Below, piece after piece: positions 10,323-17,429 of a stretch of 64,000 nt of DNA; within the stretch, counting starts at the first letter, position 1, and each line of letters opens with the position of its first letter. The stretch comes from a virus. Made by a program: the position numbers and the translations under genes. The stretch lies in the IMG/VR virus record IMGVR_UViG_3300042301_003612, positions 19,559 through 83,558 of that record, one strand, 5' to 3'. Below the pieces are notes generated by a model that was given only the letters and a program-made list of their open reading frames with translations, made no database searches and was not told where the DNA came from.

Positions 10323-10468
10323 CCTTTAAGGTTCTTTTTATTTTTAAAAAAAATTGTAATACAAATAACGTTTTTTACAAATTTCTCACTTAACCCAACG
10401 TAAATTTGTTGTATATTAATTAATTTCATATTCCATTCCTATAATAGTATCAATTTAGGTTTTAATGG

Positions 10469-10684
10469 TTATAAACTTAAATAAGTGATAACTTCACAAC
10501 TATTATTATCAATAACCTTTAGATTAAAACTTAACTGACTTCCCATAACTGACGGAATAACAAACGAGTATGGCGCCGAATTGATTGTGTCAATATAAAT
10601 ACATATTGTTATTGGGTCGTCACAAAGATAAATATCAAATGGAGATGCTCCTGTAATGTTGTTAATTGTTATATTTGTTGACAT
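10469..10684 (-). CDS. Small hypothetical protein (71 aa), virion-cluster
   Basis: 71 residues, beta-rich and poorly charged (ITGASPFDIYLCDDPITICI...), with three Cys residues. The composition matches the globular segments of the neighbouring adhesins. It sits upstream of, and on the same strand as, the Thr-Pro adhesin with a 190-base A/T-rich spacer that holds no other gene. It may be an accessory fibre or chaperone protein; function unknown. Confidence 0.55.
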   Translation of the reverse strand: MSTNITINNITGASPFDIYLCDDPITICIYIDTINSAPYSFVIPSVMGSQLSFNLKVIDNNSCEVITYLSL

Positions 10685-10769
10685 TGAGATTTCTTTTTAG
10701 ATAAATATAATCAGAGCCAAAAACTTGTGAAGGTTGATTAACTTAATATTTTTAATTATTATGTGTTAT

Positions 10770-11672
10770 ATGTCAGACGATAAAGAAATTTTATTAGAAT
10801 TACTTAGGGAAATCCTTGGTGATGAAAAACAACATTATGAGTCTAAAGGGCAAATCGCGTTCGACTGTGTAATATGTGATGAAGATAGACATAAAGGTAA
10901 TTTAGAGGTTAACTACTTACATCACGTATATAAATGCTGGAGTTGTGGTGACGTTAATAATACTAAAGGACCTCTTGGTAAATTATTTGACCAATTTGGA
11001 AATAAAAAACAAAAAAAAGTCTATAAACTACTACAACCCGAAGAGTTTAAACCCAAAGAAGAAAAATTTCAAAAATTAAGACTACCTGAAAGTTTTACTT
11101 TATTTAAGGACTCAAGTACCGTTTATCCTGTTAGAAGACAAGCCTACAACTACTTAAAGAACCGTGGTATTGGTGATGATATTATTGAAAAATATGGTAT
11201 TGGATTTTGTGATAATGGTTCCCATAAAGGTAGAATTATTGTACCATCGTATGATAAGAAAGGTGAACTAACTTATTATATCGCAAGAAGTTGGGACCCA
11301 AACACACGAGCTAAATATAAAAATCCACAAGCGGAAAAAGATAAAATAATCTTCAACGAACACTTAATTGATTGGAAAAAAGATATATTTTTAGTTGAGG
11401 GTGTTTTTGACGGGTTTTTCCTACCAAATAGTATTGCAATGTTGGGTAAACATATGAGTGAATTATTATTTAACTCGTTATACAATAAAGCAAAAAAAAA
11501 TATAATAATTTCATTGGATGGCGACGCTTGGGACAATTCAACTAGATTATACGAAGAATTAAACGGTGGTGGTCTATATGGTAAAATAAAACTATTAAAA
11601 TTACCAAAAGATAAAGACGTTTGTGATTTAAAAGGTGAAATTAACGACTATTATTATACTATGAAGTTTTAA
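10770..11672 (+). CDS. DnaG-type DNA primase
   Basis: 300 residues from the ATG at 10770; another ATG at 10761 is possible, and a TTG further upstream is unlikely. An N-terminal zinc-binding domain has C33-x2-C36 and C56-x2-C59 around HHVYKCWSCGD. The Toprim domain follows, with the acidic Glu in FLVEGVFDG (about residue 208) and ISLDGDAWD (about 245). It makes RNA primers for lagging-strand synthesis. It is shorter than bacterial DnaG, lacking a long helicase-binding C-terminus, as in phage primases. First gene of a co-directional replication and recombination run. Confidence 0.85.
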   Translation: MSDDKEILLELLREILGDEKQHYESKGQIAFDCVICDEDRHKGNLEVNYLHHVYKCWSCGDVNNTKGPLGKLFDQFGNKKQKKVYKLLQPEEFKPKEEKFQKLRLPESFTLFKDSSTVYPVRRQAYNYLKNRGIGDDIIEKYGIGFCDNGSHKGRIIVPSYDKKGELTYYIARSWDPNTRAKYKNPQAEKDKIIFNEHLIDWKKDIFLVEGVFDGFFLPNSIAMLGKHMSELLFNSLYNKAKKNIIISLDGDAWDNSTRLYEELNGGGLYGKIKLLKLPKDKDVCDLKGEINDYYYTMKF

Positions 11673-11673
11673 T

Positions 11674-12021
11674 ATGGAAATTGGTAAATTAATTAAAGTT
11701 AAAGTTGGTGATATCAAAGCTCCTGAATGTATTGTTTGGACGACGGACAATTTAGATATGGTTGATGAAATTATTAAGAATTACGATGTGAATATTAGTG
11801 CTATTAAGATATCAAAAGATTTTAAACTCATTGATGGTGGTCATCGACTTTGCATACTTTGGGAAGAATATGGGGATAAACATGAGATAATGGTTAGACA
11901 AGTTCCAATCAATCAATGGTTGTTTTATACCATATTATTTACGTTTTTACCAATATTATTTCCCGTGGGAATTGTTTTGAGGGTTTTAAAACAAAAAAAA
12001 AATAAAAAAAAATGGAATTAA
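11674..12021 (+). CDS. ParB/sulfiredoxin-like domain with membrane tail
   Basis: 115 residues, starting one base after the primase stop. The first two thirds match the ParB N-terminal nuclease-like fold: IKISKDFKLIDGGHRL has the characteristic DGxHR signature. The last third is a hydrophobic segment (about residues 83-104) followed by a Lys-rich tail, predicting a C-terminal membrane anchor with the ParB-like domain in the cytoplasm. A membrane-tethered ParB-like protein beside primase and nuclease genes is unusual. Activity, whether nuclease, CTPase or DNA binding, cannot be assigned. Confidence 0.65.
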   Translation: MEIGKLIKVKVGDIKAPECIVWTTDNLDMVDEIIKNYDVNISAIKISKDFKLIDGGHRLCILWEEYGDKHEIMVRQVPINQWLFYTILFTFLPILFPVGIVLRVLKQKKNKKKWN

Positions 12022-12872
12022 ATAAGATTGCGGAAGAAATTCGAGAGATTTTACAGAAAAGGAGAGATGAGTTAGATTTAACCTTTGTGGAGGACACTCA
12101 CACATATTATATGAAGGATTTAGATGGTAATATCAAAGATGATTACCCTTCGGTGAGTAAGGTTATGAAATATTTTTACGAGGAGTTTGATAGTGAAGGT
12201 ATCTCTTTAAGAAAGGCTAAGGGTGACCTTGAAGTCCAACAACAATTACTTGATGAGTGGAAAGCTGCTGGTGATTATTCTACAAACATGGGTAGTAGAG
12301 TACACTATTTGTTAGAGAAGAAACTTATAGAAATGTTTGGTAATTACAAGGAAGTGCGACAACCAATTTTTGATTGTGACTTTACACAGATACTTAAAGG
12401 TGATTCAATGGTCTCGGCTGGAAGTGATTATTTAAATCTTATGATTGAAAGAGGTGCGGTGTTATTAGATACTGAGATTGTGTTAGGTGACCCTGAATTA
12501 GGTTATACAGGACAACCTGATAAGGTGTGGTTAATCTTTAATAAAGAAATGACCGAGTTTGGTTTGATAATTACCGATTGGAAATCCAATAAACCTAAAA
12601 ACTTTGAACAGACTCATTTTACGACAAAAATGAAATACCCATTTCAAAAACACCCAAACAATGCTTTAGGTCACTATTTCACACAATTACCATTCTATGG
12701 TAAATTGTTACTTAAAATGTTGAAGGGTACTAAATATGAAAATATTAAACTATACGGATGTATTGTTGTTTTAGTAAAAGAGATTGGTGAGTATGAGGAA
12801 TTTAGAGTACCTAAAGAAGTAATTACAACTATTCTTGATATGGATATGAAAAAATATTTGACTAAAAAATAA
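12012..12872 (+). CDS. PD-(D/E)XK nuclease (RecB/Cas4-like)
   Basis: 286 residues; its start overlaps the previous gene by ten bases. GSRVH (94-98) is the helix often preceding RecB-type nuclease cores. GQPDK (Asp170) and ITDWKSNK (Asp189, Lys191) are the two metal-binding strands of the PD-(D/E)XK fold. Phage members act as recombination exonucleases or in DNA degradation. Position between primase and gp47/gp46 supports DNA processing. The exact substrate is unknown. Confidence 0.75.
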   Translation: MELNKIAEEIREILQKRRDELDLTFVEDTHTYYMKDLDGNIKDDYPSVSKVMKYFYEEFDSEGISLRKAKGDLEVQQQLLDEWKAAGDYSTNMGSRVHYLLEKKLIEMFGNYKEVRQPIFDCDFTQILKGDSMVSAGSDYLNLMIERGAVLLDTEIVLGDPELGYTGQPDKVWLIFNKEMTEFGLIITDWKSNKPKNFEQTHFTTKMKYPFQKHPNNALGHYFTQLPFYGKLLLKMLKGTKYENIKLYGCIVVLVKEIGEYEEFRVPKEVITTILDMDMKKYLTKK

Positions 12873-12891
12873 AAAATAACTATATTTTATT

Positions 12892-12984
12892 ATGAAAAAT
12901 AATATAACATTGGTATGGGTGCATACCACAACTTTGGATTATTTTATTCCAAATGGATTAACAATAAATTATATAATTAAATAA
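12892..12984 (+). CDS. Possible tiny ORF (30 aa)
   Basis: A 30-codon ATG frame (MKNNITLVWVHTTTLDYFIP...) exactly fills the 113-base gap between two genes and ends one base before the next ATG. Mixed hydrophobic composition with no motif. Supported only by spacing. Confidence 0.3.
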   Translation: MKNNITLVWVHTTTLDYFIPNGLTINYIIK

Positions 12985-12985
12985 A

Positions 12986-13222
12986 ATGGAAGATATTTTA
13001 AAACCAAAAATTGACCTTAAAAAACAACCAACTGTTGAATGTGAAAAATGTTCCTCAAAATATTTTAAAGAAGTTGTTTTGATAAAAAAAGTTTCTAAAC
13101 TAATGACTGGTAGTTTTGATGATACGTTAGTTCCATTCCCAACATACCGATGTGATGATTGTGGGCATGTTAATTCGGATTTTGTGTTATTTGACGAAGG
13201 TAATAATACTAATTTAGTTTAA
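12986..13222 (+). CDS. Small zinc-ribbon protein
   Basis: 78 residues with two CxxC knuckles: CEKCSSKYF (about 19-22) and CDDCGHVN (about 56-59), separated by a basic and hydrophobic segment. This is a zinc-ribbon layout used in transcription and DNA-binding proteins. It lies in the replication run with one base between it and the next gene. Specific role unknown. Confidence 0.65.
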   Translation: MEDILKPKIDLKKQPTVECEKCSSKYFKEVVLIKKVSKLMTGSFDDTLVPFPTYRCDDCGHVNSDFVLFDEGNNTNLV

Positions 13223-13223
13223 G

Positions 13224-13445
13224 ATGGACTATAAAGAATTTTACATTTGGTTAGATGGGTTTATGACAAATAGATGTTGGACAACAATTAAACAGATTGA
13301 CATTCAAAGCATTCAAGATAAAATGAAAGAAGTTAAAGATGATTTACCTAAATTAGGTGGTAATAAGTTATCTAATGAATTTATACCAAACGCGGCACCA
13401 ACCAATCCTTTAAGAGATATGATTTGGGATATCCAAAAAAAATAG
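13224..13445 (+). CDS. Hypothetical protein (73 aa)
   Basis: Predicted largely helical, with aromatic residues at the N-terminus (MDYKEFYIWLDGFM) and a charged middle. No motif recognised. Part of the co-directional run, one base after the zinc-ribbon gene. Confidence 0.6.
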   Translation: MDYKEFYIWLDGFMTNRCWTTIKQIDIQSIQDKMKEVKDDLPKLGGNKLSNEFIPNAAPTNPLRDMIWDIQKK

Positions 13446-13455
13446 TAATGTGATT

Positions 13456-13788
13456 ATGATTGAAGATATTAAAGTTATACACCTTAAGAGTAATGCTCAA
13501 CAACTTGAAACATGGATTGCCATGTTAAATGGTGAAATTATAGGCCACATATATATGGAACGAGAAGAAAGTAATAAAATAAAATTCTTAGATGCTTGGG
13601 TACATGAGGAACATAGACTAAAAGGTGTTTTTAGAATGTTGTGGGATACTAGATGGGAATATGTTAAAACTCGTTATAGTGGATATACAGTATATGCTTG
13701 GTGTAAACCAGGTTCATTACCATTATTAATTGAAAAAGGATTCACTGAAGGTGAGACATCAACTTATGTTGAAAAAATAATAGAATAA
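13456..13788 (+). CDS. GNAT-like acetyltransferase
   Basis: 110 residues from the ATG at 13456; an in-frame GTG lies two codons earlier. GEIIGHIYME then FLDAWVHEEHRLKGVFRML has the GNAT beta4-alpha3 layout, although the acetyl-CoA loop is R-L-K-G-V rather than the usual Q/R-x-x-G-x-G/A. The C-terminal KPGSLPLLIEKGF resembles GNAT beta6-beta7. Small phage acetyltransferases can modify host proteins; the target is unknown. Confidence 0.6.
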   Translation: MIEDIKVIHLKSNAQQLETWIAMLNGEIIGHIYMEREESNKIKFLDAWVHEEHRLKGVFRMLWDTRWEYVKTRYSGYTVYAWCKPGSLPLLIEKGFTEGETSTYVEKIIE

Positions 13789-13801
13789 ATAAATTAAAAC
13801 T

Positions 13802-14137
13802 ATGAAAAACTTATTAACCATCATTGTTAGTACATCAATTCTTATTGGAATATTTGCCGCCATTATCAATAATAGAGCGAATACCAAATTCAGTGGAGTA
13901 ATAAAAGATAAAGAAAGAATAATTGATAGTCTTAAAAAAAACCCCCATGTAGACACTCTATGGTTATCATTACCTGAAGACTCCATTAAGGTTCAAATAG
14001 GAAAACAATTAAAAAAAATTCAATCTCAAAGGGATAGAAATCGGGCGTTGAAAGAATATATTATTTTTTTAGAAAATGATAACCAATTTTTAGGTAGTGT
14101 TCTTGCAGAGAAAGAATTAAAAGACGGTATCAAATAA
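13802..14137 (+). CDS. Single-pass membrane protein with coiled coil
   Basis: 111 residues. An N-terminal hydrophobic segment (about 5-24) is followed by a charged helical domain (KDKERIIDSLKK, KKIQSQRDRNRALKE). Topology predicts an inner-membrane anchor with an extracytoplasmic coiled coil, as in i-spanins, but it is not beside the endolysin, so this is only one option. Confidence 0.6.
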   Translation: MKNLLTIIVSTSILIGIFAAIINNRANTKFSGVIKDKERIIDSLKKNPHVDTLWLSLPEDSIKVQIGKQLKKIQSQRDRNRALKEYIIFLENDNQFLGSVLAEKELKDGIK

Positions 14138-14163
14138 TAAATAAATTACTAAAAACATAAAAA

Positions 14164-14409
14164 ATGAAAAAAAGAACACTTAACGAGTTAAGACAAGAAA
14201 AAGAATTTGGTTACAAACCACCGGTAGATAAGAAAACAAAACCGGAACAAATTTTTGAGATTAAAATTACCATAACAGATGGAGAAAAAAAAATAAAATC
14301 AAAAATTAATGTTTCCGATTATAAAACATCAAAAGAATTACATAACGTTAGTTTAGTTGATGAAACAGTGGCCGCTTTATTAGTTGAATTTGAAAATAAT
14401 ATCAAATAA
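14164..14409 (+). CDS. Hypothetical protein (81 aa)
   Basis: Lys/Glu-rich small protein with a basic N-terminus (MKKRTLNELRQEKEFGYKPP) and an alternating beta-like middle. No recognised motif. Short spacing on both sides. Confidence 0.55.
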   Translation: MKKRTLNELRQEKEFGYKPPVDKKTKPEQIFEIKITITDGEKKIKSKINVSDYKTSKELHNVSLVDETVAALLVEFENNIK

Positions 14410-14420
14410 TAGAAGTAAAA

Positions 14421-14522
14421 ATGATTGATATGTTATATAGATTAAGATATAAATTATTAAAATATGTGTTGTATAATCAACGTAAGATTGATAAAACAAC
14501 AAAGATTACCCTAAACGATTAA
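14421..14522 (+). CDS. Possible tiny basic ORF (33 aa)
   Basis: A 33-codon ATG frame (MIDMLYRLRYKLLKYVLYNQ...) begins 11 bases after the preceding stop and ends 12 bases before cysteine synthase. Basic and amphipathic; may be membrane-associated. Supported by fit and spacing only. Confidence 0.35.
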   Translation: MIDMLYRLRYKLLKYVLYNQRKIDKTTKITLND

Positions 14523-14534
14523 ACTTAATTTAAA

Positions 14535-15416
14535 TTGGAAAATTATTTAGAGGTGGGCCAAACACCACTTATCCCTATTGATATTGATGGAGTCATTATT
14601 TGGGGTAAGGCAGAATTTATGAACCCATCAGGTTCTGTTAAAGACAGACCAATCAAAAACATTTTAACACGAGCGGTAGAGAATGGTTTATTATCCAAAG
14701 GAGGTACCGTTGTTGAAGCAACTAGTGGAAACGCAGGTATTTCATTTGCCATGTATTGTGCCGAAATGGGGTTTAAATGTGTTATTGTAATGCCATCTAA
14801 CATGAGTGAAGAACGTAAAAAAATGTTACGTCTATATGGTGCGGAACTTATTGAAGTTGGACCTGGTGATTTTGATTCTGCAATTAAATTAAGAGATGAG
14901 TTGGCAGAAAAAAATGGATGGTTTAATGGAAATCAATTTGCATCGCCTTGGAATATAGAGGCTCATAAAGAAGGGACAGGTGTTGAACTAATGTATCAGG
15001 CAATTAGTAATAAAATTAGACCATCAGCATTTGTATTAGGAACTGGTACTGGTGGAACACTAATGGGGGCGGGAGAAACACTTAAAAATTTTTATTATGA
15101 TATGGAAATTGTTGCGGTTGAACCATCAGAGTCACCAGTAATGAGTGGAGGAGAATCAGGATTACATGGGATTCAGGGAATTGGTGATGGTTCTAAGTTT
15201 ATGGTTGATTTAGATTTTGTTGACCACATTATTACAATATCAACAGAAGAGGCGACTCAAATGAGTCGTAGATTATCTAAAGATTATGGAATCTTTGTTG
15301 GAATTTCTGCGGGAGCAAATGTTTTGGCCTCACTTAAATACGGACAAAAGTTTGATAAGACAAATATTTTCACTATACTTTGTGATAGAGGAGACAGATA
15401 CCTTTCAATATTATGA
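14535..15416 (+). CDS. cysK: Cysteine synthase (O-acetylserine sulfhydrylase)
   Basis: 293 residues from a TTG start; the in-frame stop at 14526 rules out earlier starts, and VGQTPLI aligns with the normal N-terminus. PLP-dependent enzyme converting O-acetylserine and sulfide to cysteine. The key sites are present: Lys36 in NPSGSVKDRP forms the PLP Schiff base, TSGNAG (63-68) is the substrate loop (usually TSGNTG), GTGTGGT (169-175) binds the PLP phosphate, and GISAGA (256-261) is the later active-site loop. It looks intact. It overlaps the gp47 gene by four bases, so it belongs to the phage operon and is not a host fragment. A cysteine desulfurase-type or other fold-II enzyme activity cannot be fully excluded. 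Confidence 0.85.
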   Translation: MENYLEVGQTPLIPIDIDGVIIWGKAEFMNPSGSVKDRPIKNILTRAVENGLLSKGGTVVEATSGNAGISFAMYCAEMGFKCVIVMPSNMSEERKKMLRLYGAELIEVGPGDFDSAIKLRDELAEKNGWFNGNQFASPWNIEAHKEGTGVELMYQAISNKIRPSAFVLGTGTGGTLMGAGETLKNFYYDMEIVAVEPSESPVMSGGESGLHGIQGIGDGSKFMVDLDFVDHIITISTEEATQMSRRLSKDYGIFVGISAGANVLASLKYGQKFDKTNIFTILCDRGDRYLSIL

Positions 15417-16192
15417 TTAAAACTTTAGTACACTTTTCTGATTTACATATCAGATTATATAAAGACCACAATTTATACCGTTCAATATTAGAACCCGCAA
15501 TTGAACAATGGAAAGAATTGTCTCCTGACCGTATTATATTTACGGGAGACTTGGTCCACAGTAAGAATCAATTAACTCCAGAACTTATTGAGTTTGTTGT
15601 TTGGATTTTAACAGAATGTTCTAACATTGCTAAAACAATTATTATACCTGGTAATCACGATTTTTTAACAAATAATACCGAAAGATTAGACGCTCTTACA
15701 CCTATCATTAATTCTTTGAATAATGATAATATTGTATACTACCGAGATAGAGGTGTGTATGAGGATGATAACATTAGTTGGTGTGTTTATTCTCAATACC
15801 AAGGAAATATTCCTCCTGATATTATTGATGGTAAGGGAAGAAAGATTGGTTTATTTCATGGTCCTATTTCAGGTTTAAAAACAGACCTTGGATTTGAGTT
15901 TGGTGAGGAAGCGTATGAGATTGAAAAGTTTGATGGTTTGGAAACCGTATTATGTGGTGATATTCACAAACGAGCTGAGTTCCAAATTAAAGGGGGTAAA
16001 GGTTATATGATTGGTTCAACAATTCAAAATAATTTAGGTGAAAGTATTAGTAAACACGGATATGGTATTTATGATGTTGAAAACAAAGAATATAAATATA
16101 AAGATTTATTTAATCCAAAACCTTATCTTTCATTTAAAATAACATCATTTGAGGATATTATAAATGGAAAAGAAAAACTCACAAATGTATAA
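15413..16192 (+). CDS. gp47/SbcD-like recombination nuclease subunit
   Basis: 259 residues. Calcineurin-type metallophosphoesterase motifs occur in order: SDLHIR (Asp10, His12), GDLVHS (Asp46), PGNHDF (Asn81, His82), LFHGPISG and CGDIHK. These place it with T4 gp47 and bacterial SbcD/Mre11, the nuclease partner of an SMC-like ATPase in double-strand-break processing and recombination-dependent replication. The gp46-like partner lies 1.2 kb downstream. Start overlaps cysteine synthase (ATGA). Confidence 0.85.
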   Translation: MIKTLVHFSDLHIRLYKDHNLYRSILEPAIEQWKELSPDRIIFTGDLVHSKNQLTPELIEFVVWILTECSNIAKTIIIPGNHDFLTNNTERLDALTPIINSLNNDNIVYYRDRGVYEDDNISWCVYSQYQGNIPPDIIDGKGRKIGLFHGPISGLKTDLGFEFGEEAYEIEKFDGLETVLCGDIHKRAEFQIKGGKGYMIGSTIQNNLGESISKHGYGIYDVENKEYKYKDLFNPKPYLSFKITSFEDIINGKEKLTNV

Positions 16193-16793
16193 TATTGATA
16201 TTAATAACACTAAAGAAATCTATGATTTTTGTTTATTAAATAAAATTTTGGATATTGATGGGTTTATTAATAAATGTTTTAAGAATGGATTTCATATTGA
16301 AAAGTATGGTTTTATTGGGGAAGACTCAGGTAAAACACTTAATGATGGTGAAAAAGACTTAAAAACGGGTGGGATTCAGGAAAAACGTGTAGAAATCGAG
16401 GTAATCCGAGAAATACGGGTGGAAGTACCTGTTGAAGTGATTAAAGAAGTTGAAAAAATTGTGGAGGTTATTAAAGAAGTTCCTGTTGAAAAAATAATTG
16501 AAAAAATCATCCAAGTTTCTGATGATACTCAAATAAATGAACTGTTGTTAAAAATACAACAGTTGGAAAACAGGCCACCTGAAATTGTTGAAGTTATTAA
16601 AGAGGTCATTACCCAATCAAATAACGATAAGTCATTAATGTTACAAGACACATTGAATAAATTAAGAAAAGAACTTACAGAAAAAAATAGTAAGATAACA
16701 GAACTTGAGGGGACTATCAAAAAATTAGAACAAATAAACATAAATCAAGGGGCGGCTTATATGAAAGGGTCGAACCTAACAAAAAACATATAA
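16164..16793 (+). CDS. Coiled-coil protein with VEVIKEV repeats
   Basis: 209 residues, lying between the gp47 and gp46 genes and overlapping gp47 by 29 bases; an ATG at 16185 would nearly remove the overlap. The N-terminal 65 residues look globular. Residues about 75-115 are a repeat of Val/Glu/Ile/Lys (VEVPVEVIKEVEKIVEVIKE), followed by a heptad-like coiled coil (KLRKELTEKNSKITELEG). The same repeat appears in the membrane protein at 21560. Role unknown; association with the recombination nuclease is only positional. Confidence 0.6.
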   Translation: MEKKNSQMYNIDINNTKEIYDFCLLNKILDIDGFINKCFKNGFHIEKYGFIGEDSGKTLNDGEKDLKTGGIQEKRVEIEVIREIRVEVPVEVIKEVEKIVEVIKEVPVEKIIEKIIQVSDDTQINELLLKIQQLENRPPEIVEVIKEVITQSNNDKSLMLQDTLNKLRKELTEKNSKITELEGTIKKLEQININQGAAYMKGSNLTKNI

Positions 16794-16794
16794 T

Positions 16795-17133
16795 ATGGCA
16801 ATTTTAATTTGGTTAATCGCCGCTTATGGAATGAGTAACATACTTGTGTACAGTTCCATATTCGCAGGAATGAGAGAGTTCTTCAAAAAATGGGGAAGTA
16901 ATAAATTAGTACCTTTACACGGGATTGGACAATTCATATCGGATTTACTATCTTGTATGATGTGTACTAGTACATGGGTTGGATTTTTCTTCTCATTATG
17001 TTATTACTCACCATCACATGAATTGATTGGTACAAATATTACATCATTCTTTTTTGATGGTATGATAGCCTCAGGATTTGTATGGGGGATAAATGCAATA
17101 ATAGAATGGTTCGAAGAGAATCGACCTAAATAA
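16795..17133 (+). CDS. Membrane protein, DUF1360-like
   Basis: 112 residues with about three hydrophobic segments. The middle has FISDLLSCMMCTSTWVGFFF, matching the Cys-x-x-Cys plus W-x-G pattern of small phage and Bacillus membrane proteins called DUF1360. Starts one base after the preceding stop. Function of the family unknown. Confidence 0.6.
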   Translation: MAILIWLIAAYGMSNILVYSSIFAGMREFFKKWGSNKLVPLHGIGQFISDLLSCMMCTSTWVGFFFSLCYYSPSHELIGTNITSFFFDGMIASGFVWGINAIIEWFEENRPK

Positions 17134-17155
17134 TTTATAAATAAAAAACAAAAAA

Positions 17156-17425
17156 ATGGGAAAAAAAGCAAAAGAACACAGAAAAAAAACTCAAGCGAGA
17201 AACGTAAAAATTAAGGGAGAACAAAAAAAAATGCAAAAACTTTACCAAGACATGTTCAGTAAACAATTAACTGACTTAGAATCTAAATTTTCCGGCGAAA
17301 CAGAAAATTTAACTGTTAAAGTTGGAGATGTTGAGGTACCTTTTGAGGTGGTGAATAACCCAATTGAAAATATCCTTGAACAAAAACAAGTTGAAAAAAT
17401 AGAAATTTCTGATTTAGAAAAATAA
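17156..17425 (+). CDS. Hypothetical basic protein (89 aa)
   Basis: The first 25 residues are strongly basic (MGKKAKEHRKKTQARNVKIK), then an acidic, helical C-terminal half ending ISDLEK. Could bind nucleic acid through the N-terminus. Four bases before the gp46 start. No family recognised. Confidence 0.55.
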   Translation: MGKKAKEHRKKTQARNVKIKGEQKKMQKLYQDMFSKQLTDLESKFSGETENLTVKVGDVEVPFEVVNNPIENILEQKQVEKIEISDLEK

Positions 17426-17429
17426 TAGA

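Noticed and set aside
10279-10468. Gene or RNA in the spacer between the two minus-strand adhesin-cluster genes
   Set aside because: 190 bases of AT-rich sequence with the TATTTATA element at 10315; no convincing frame or structure was seen.
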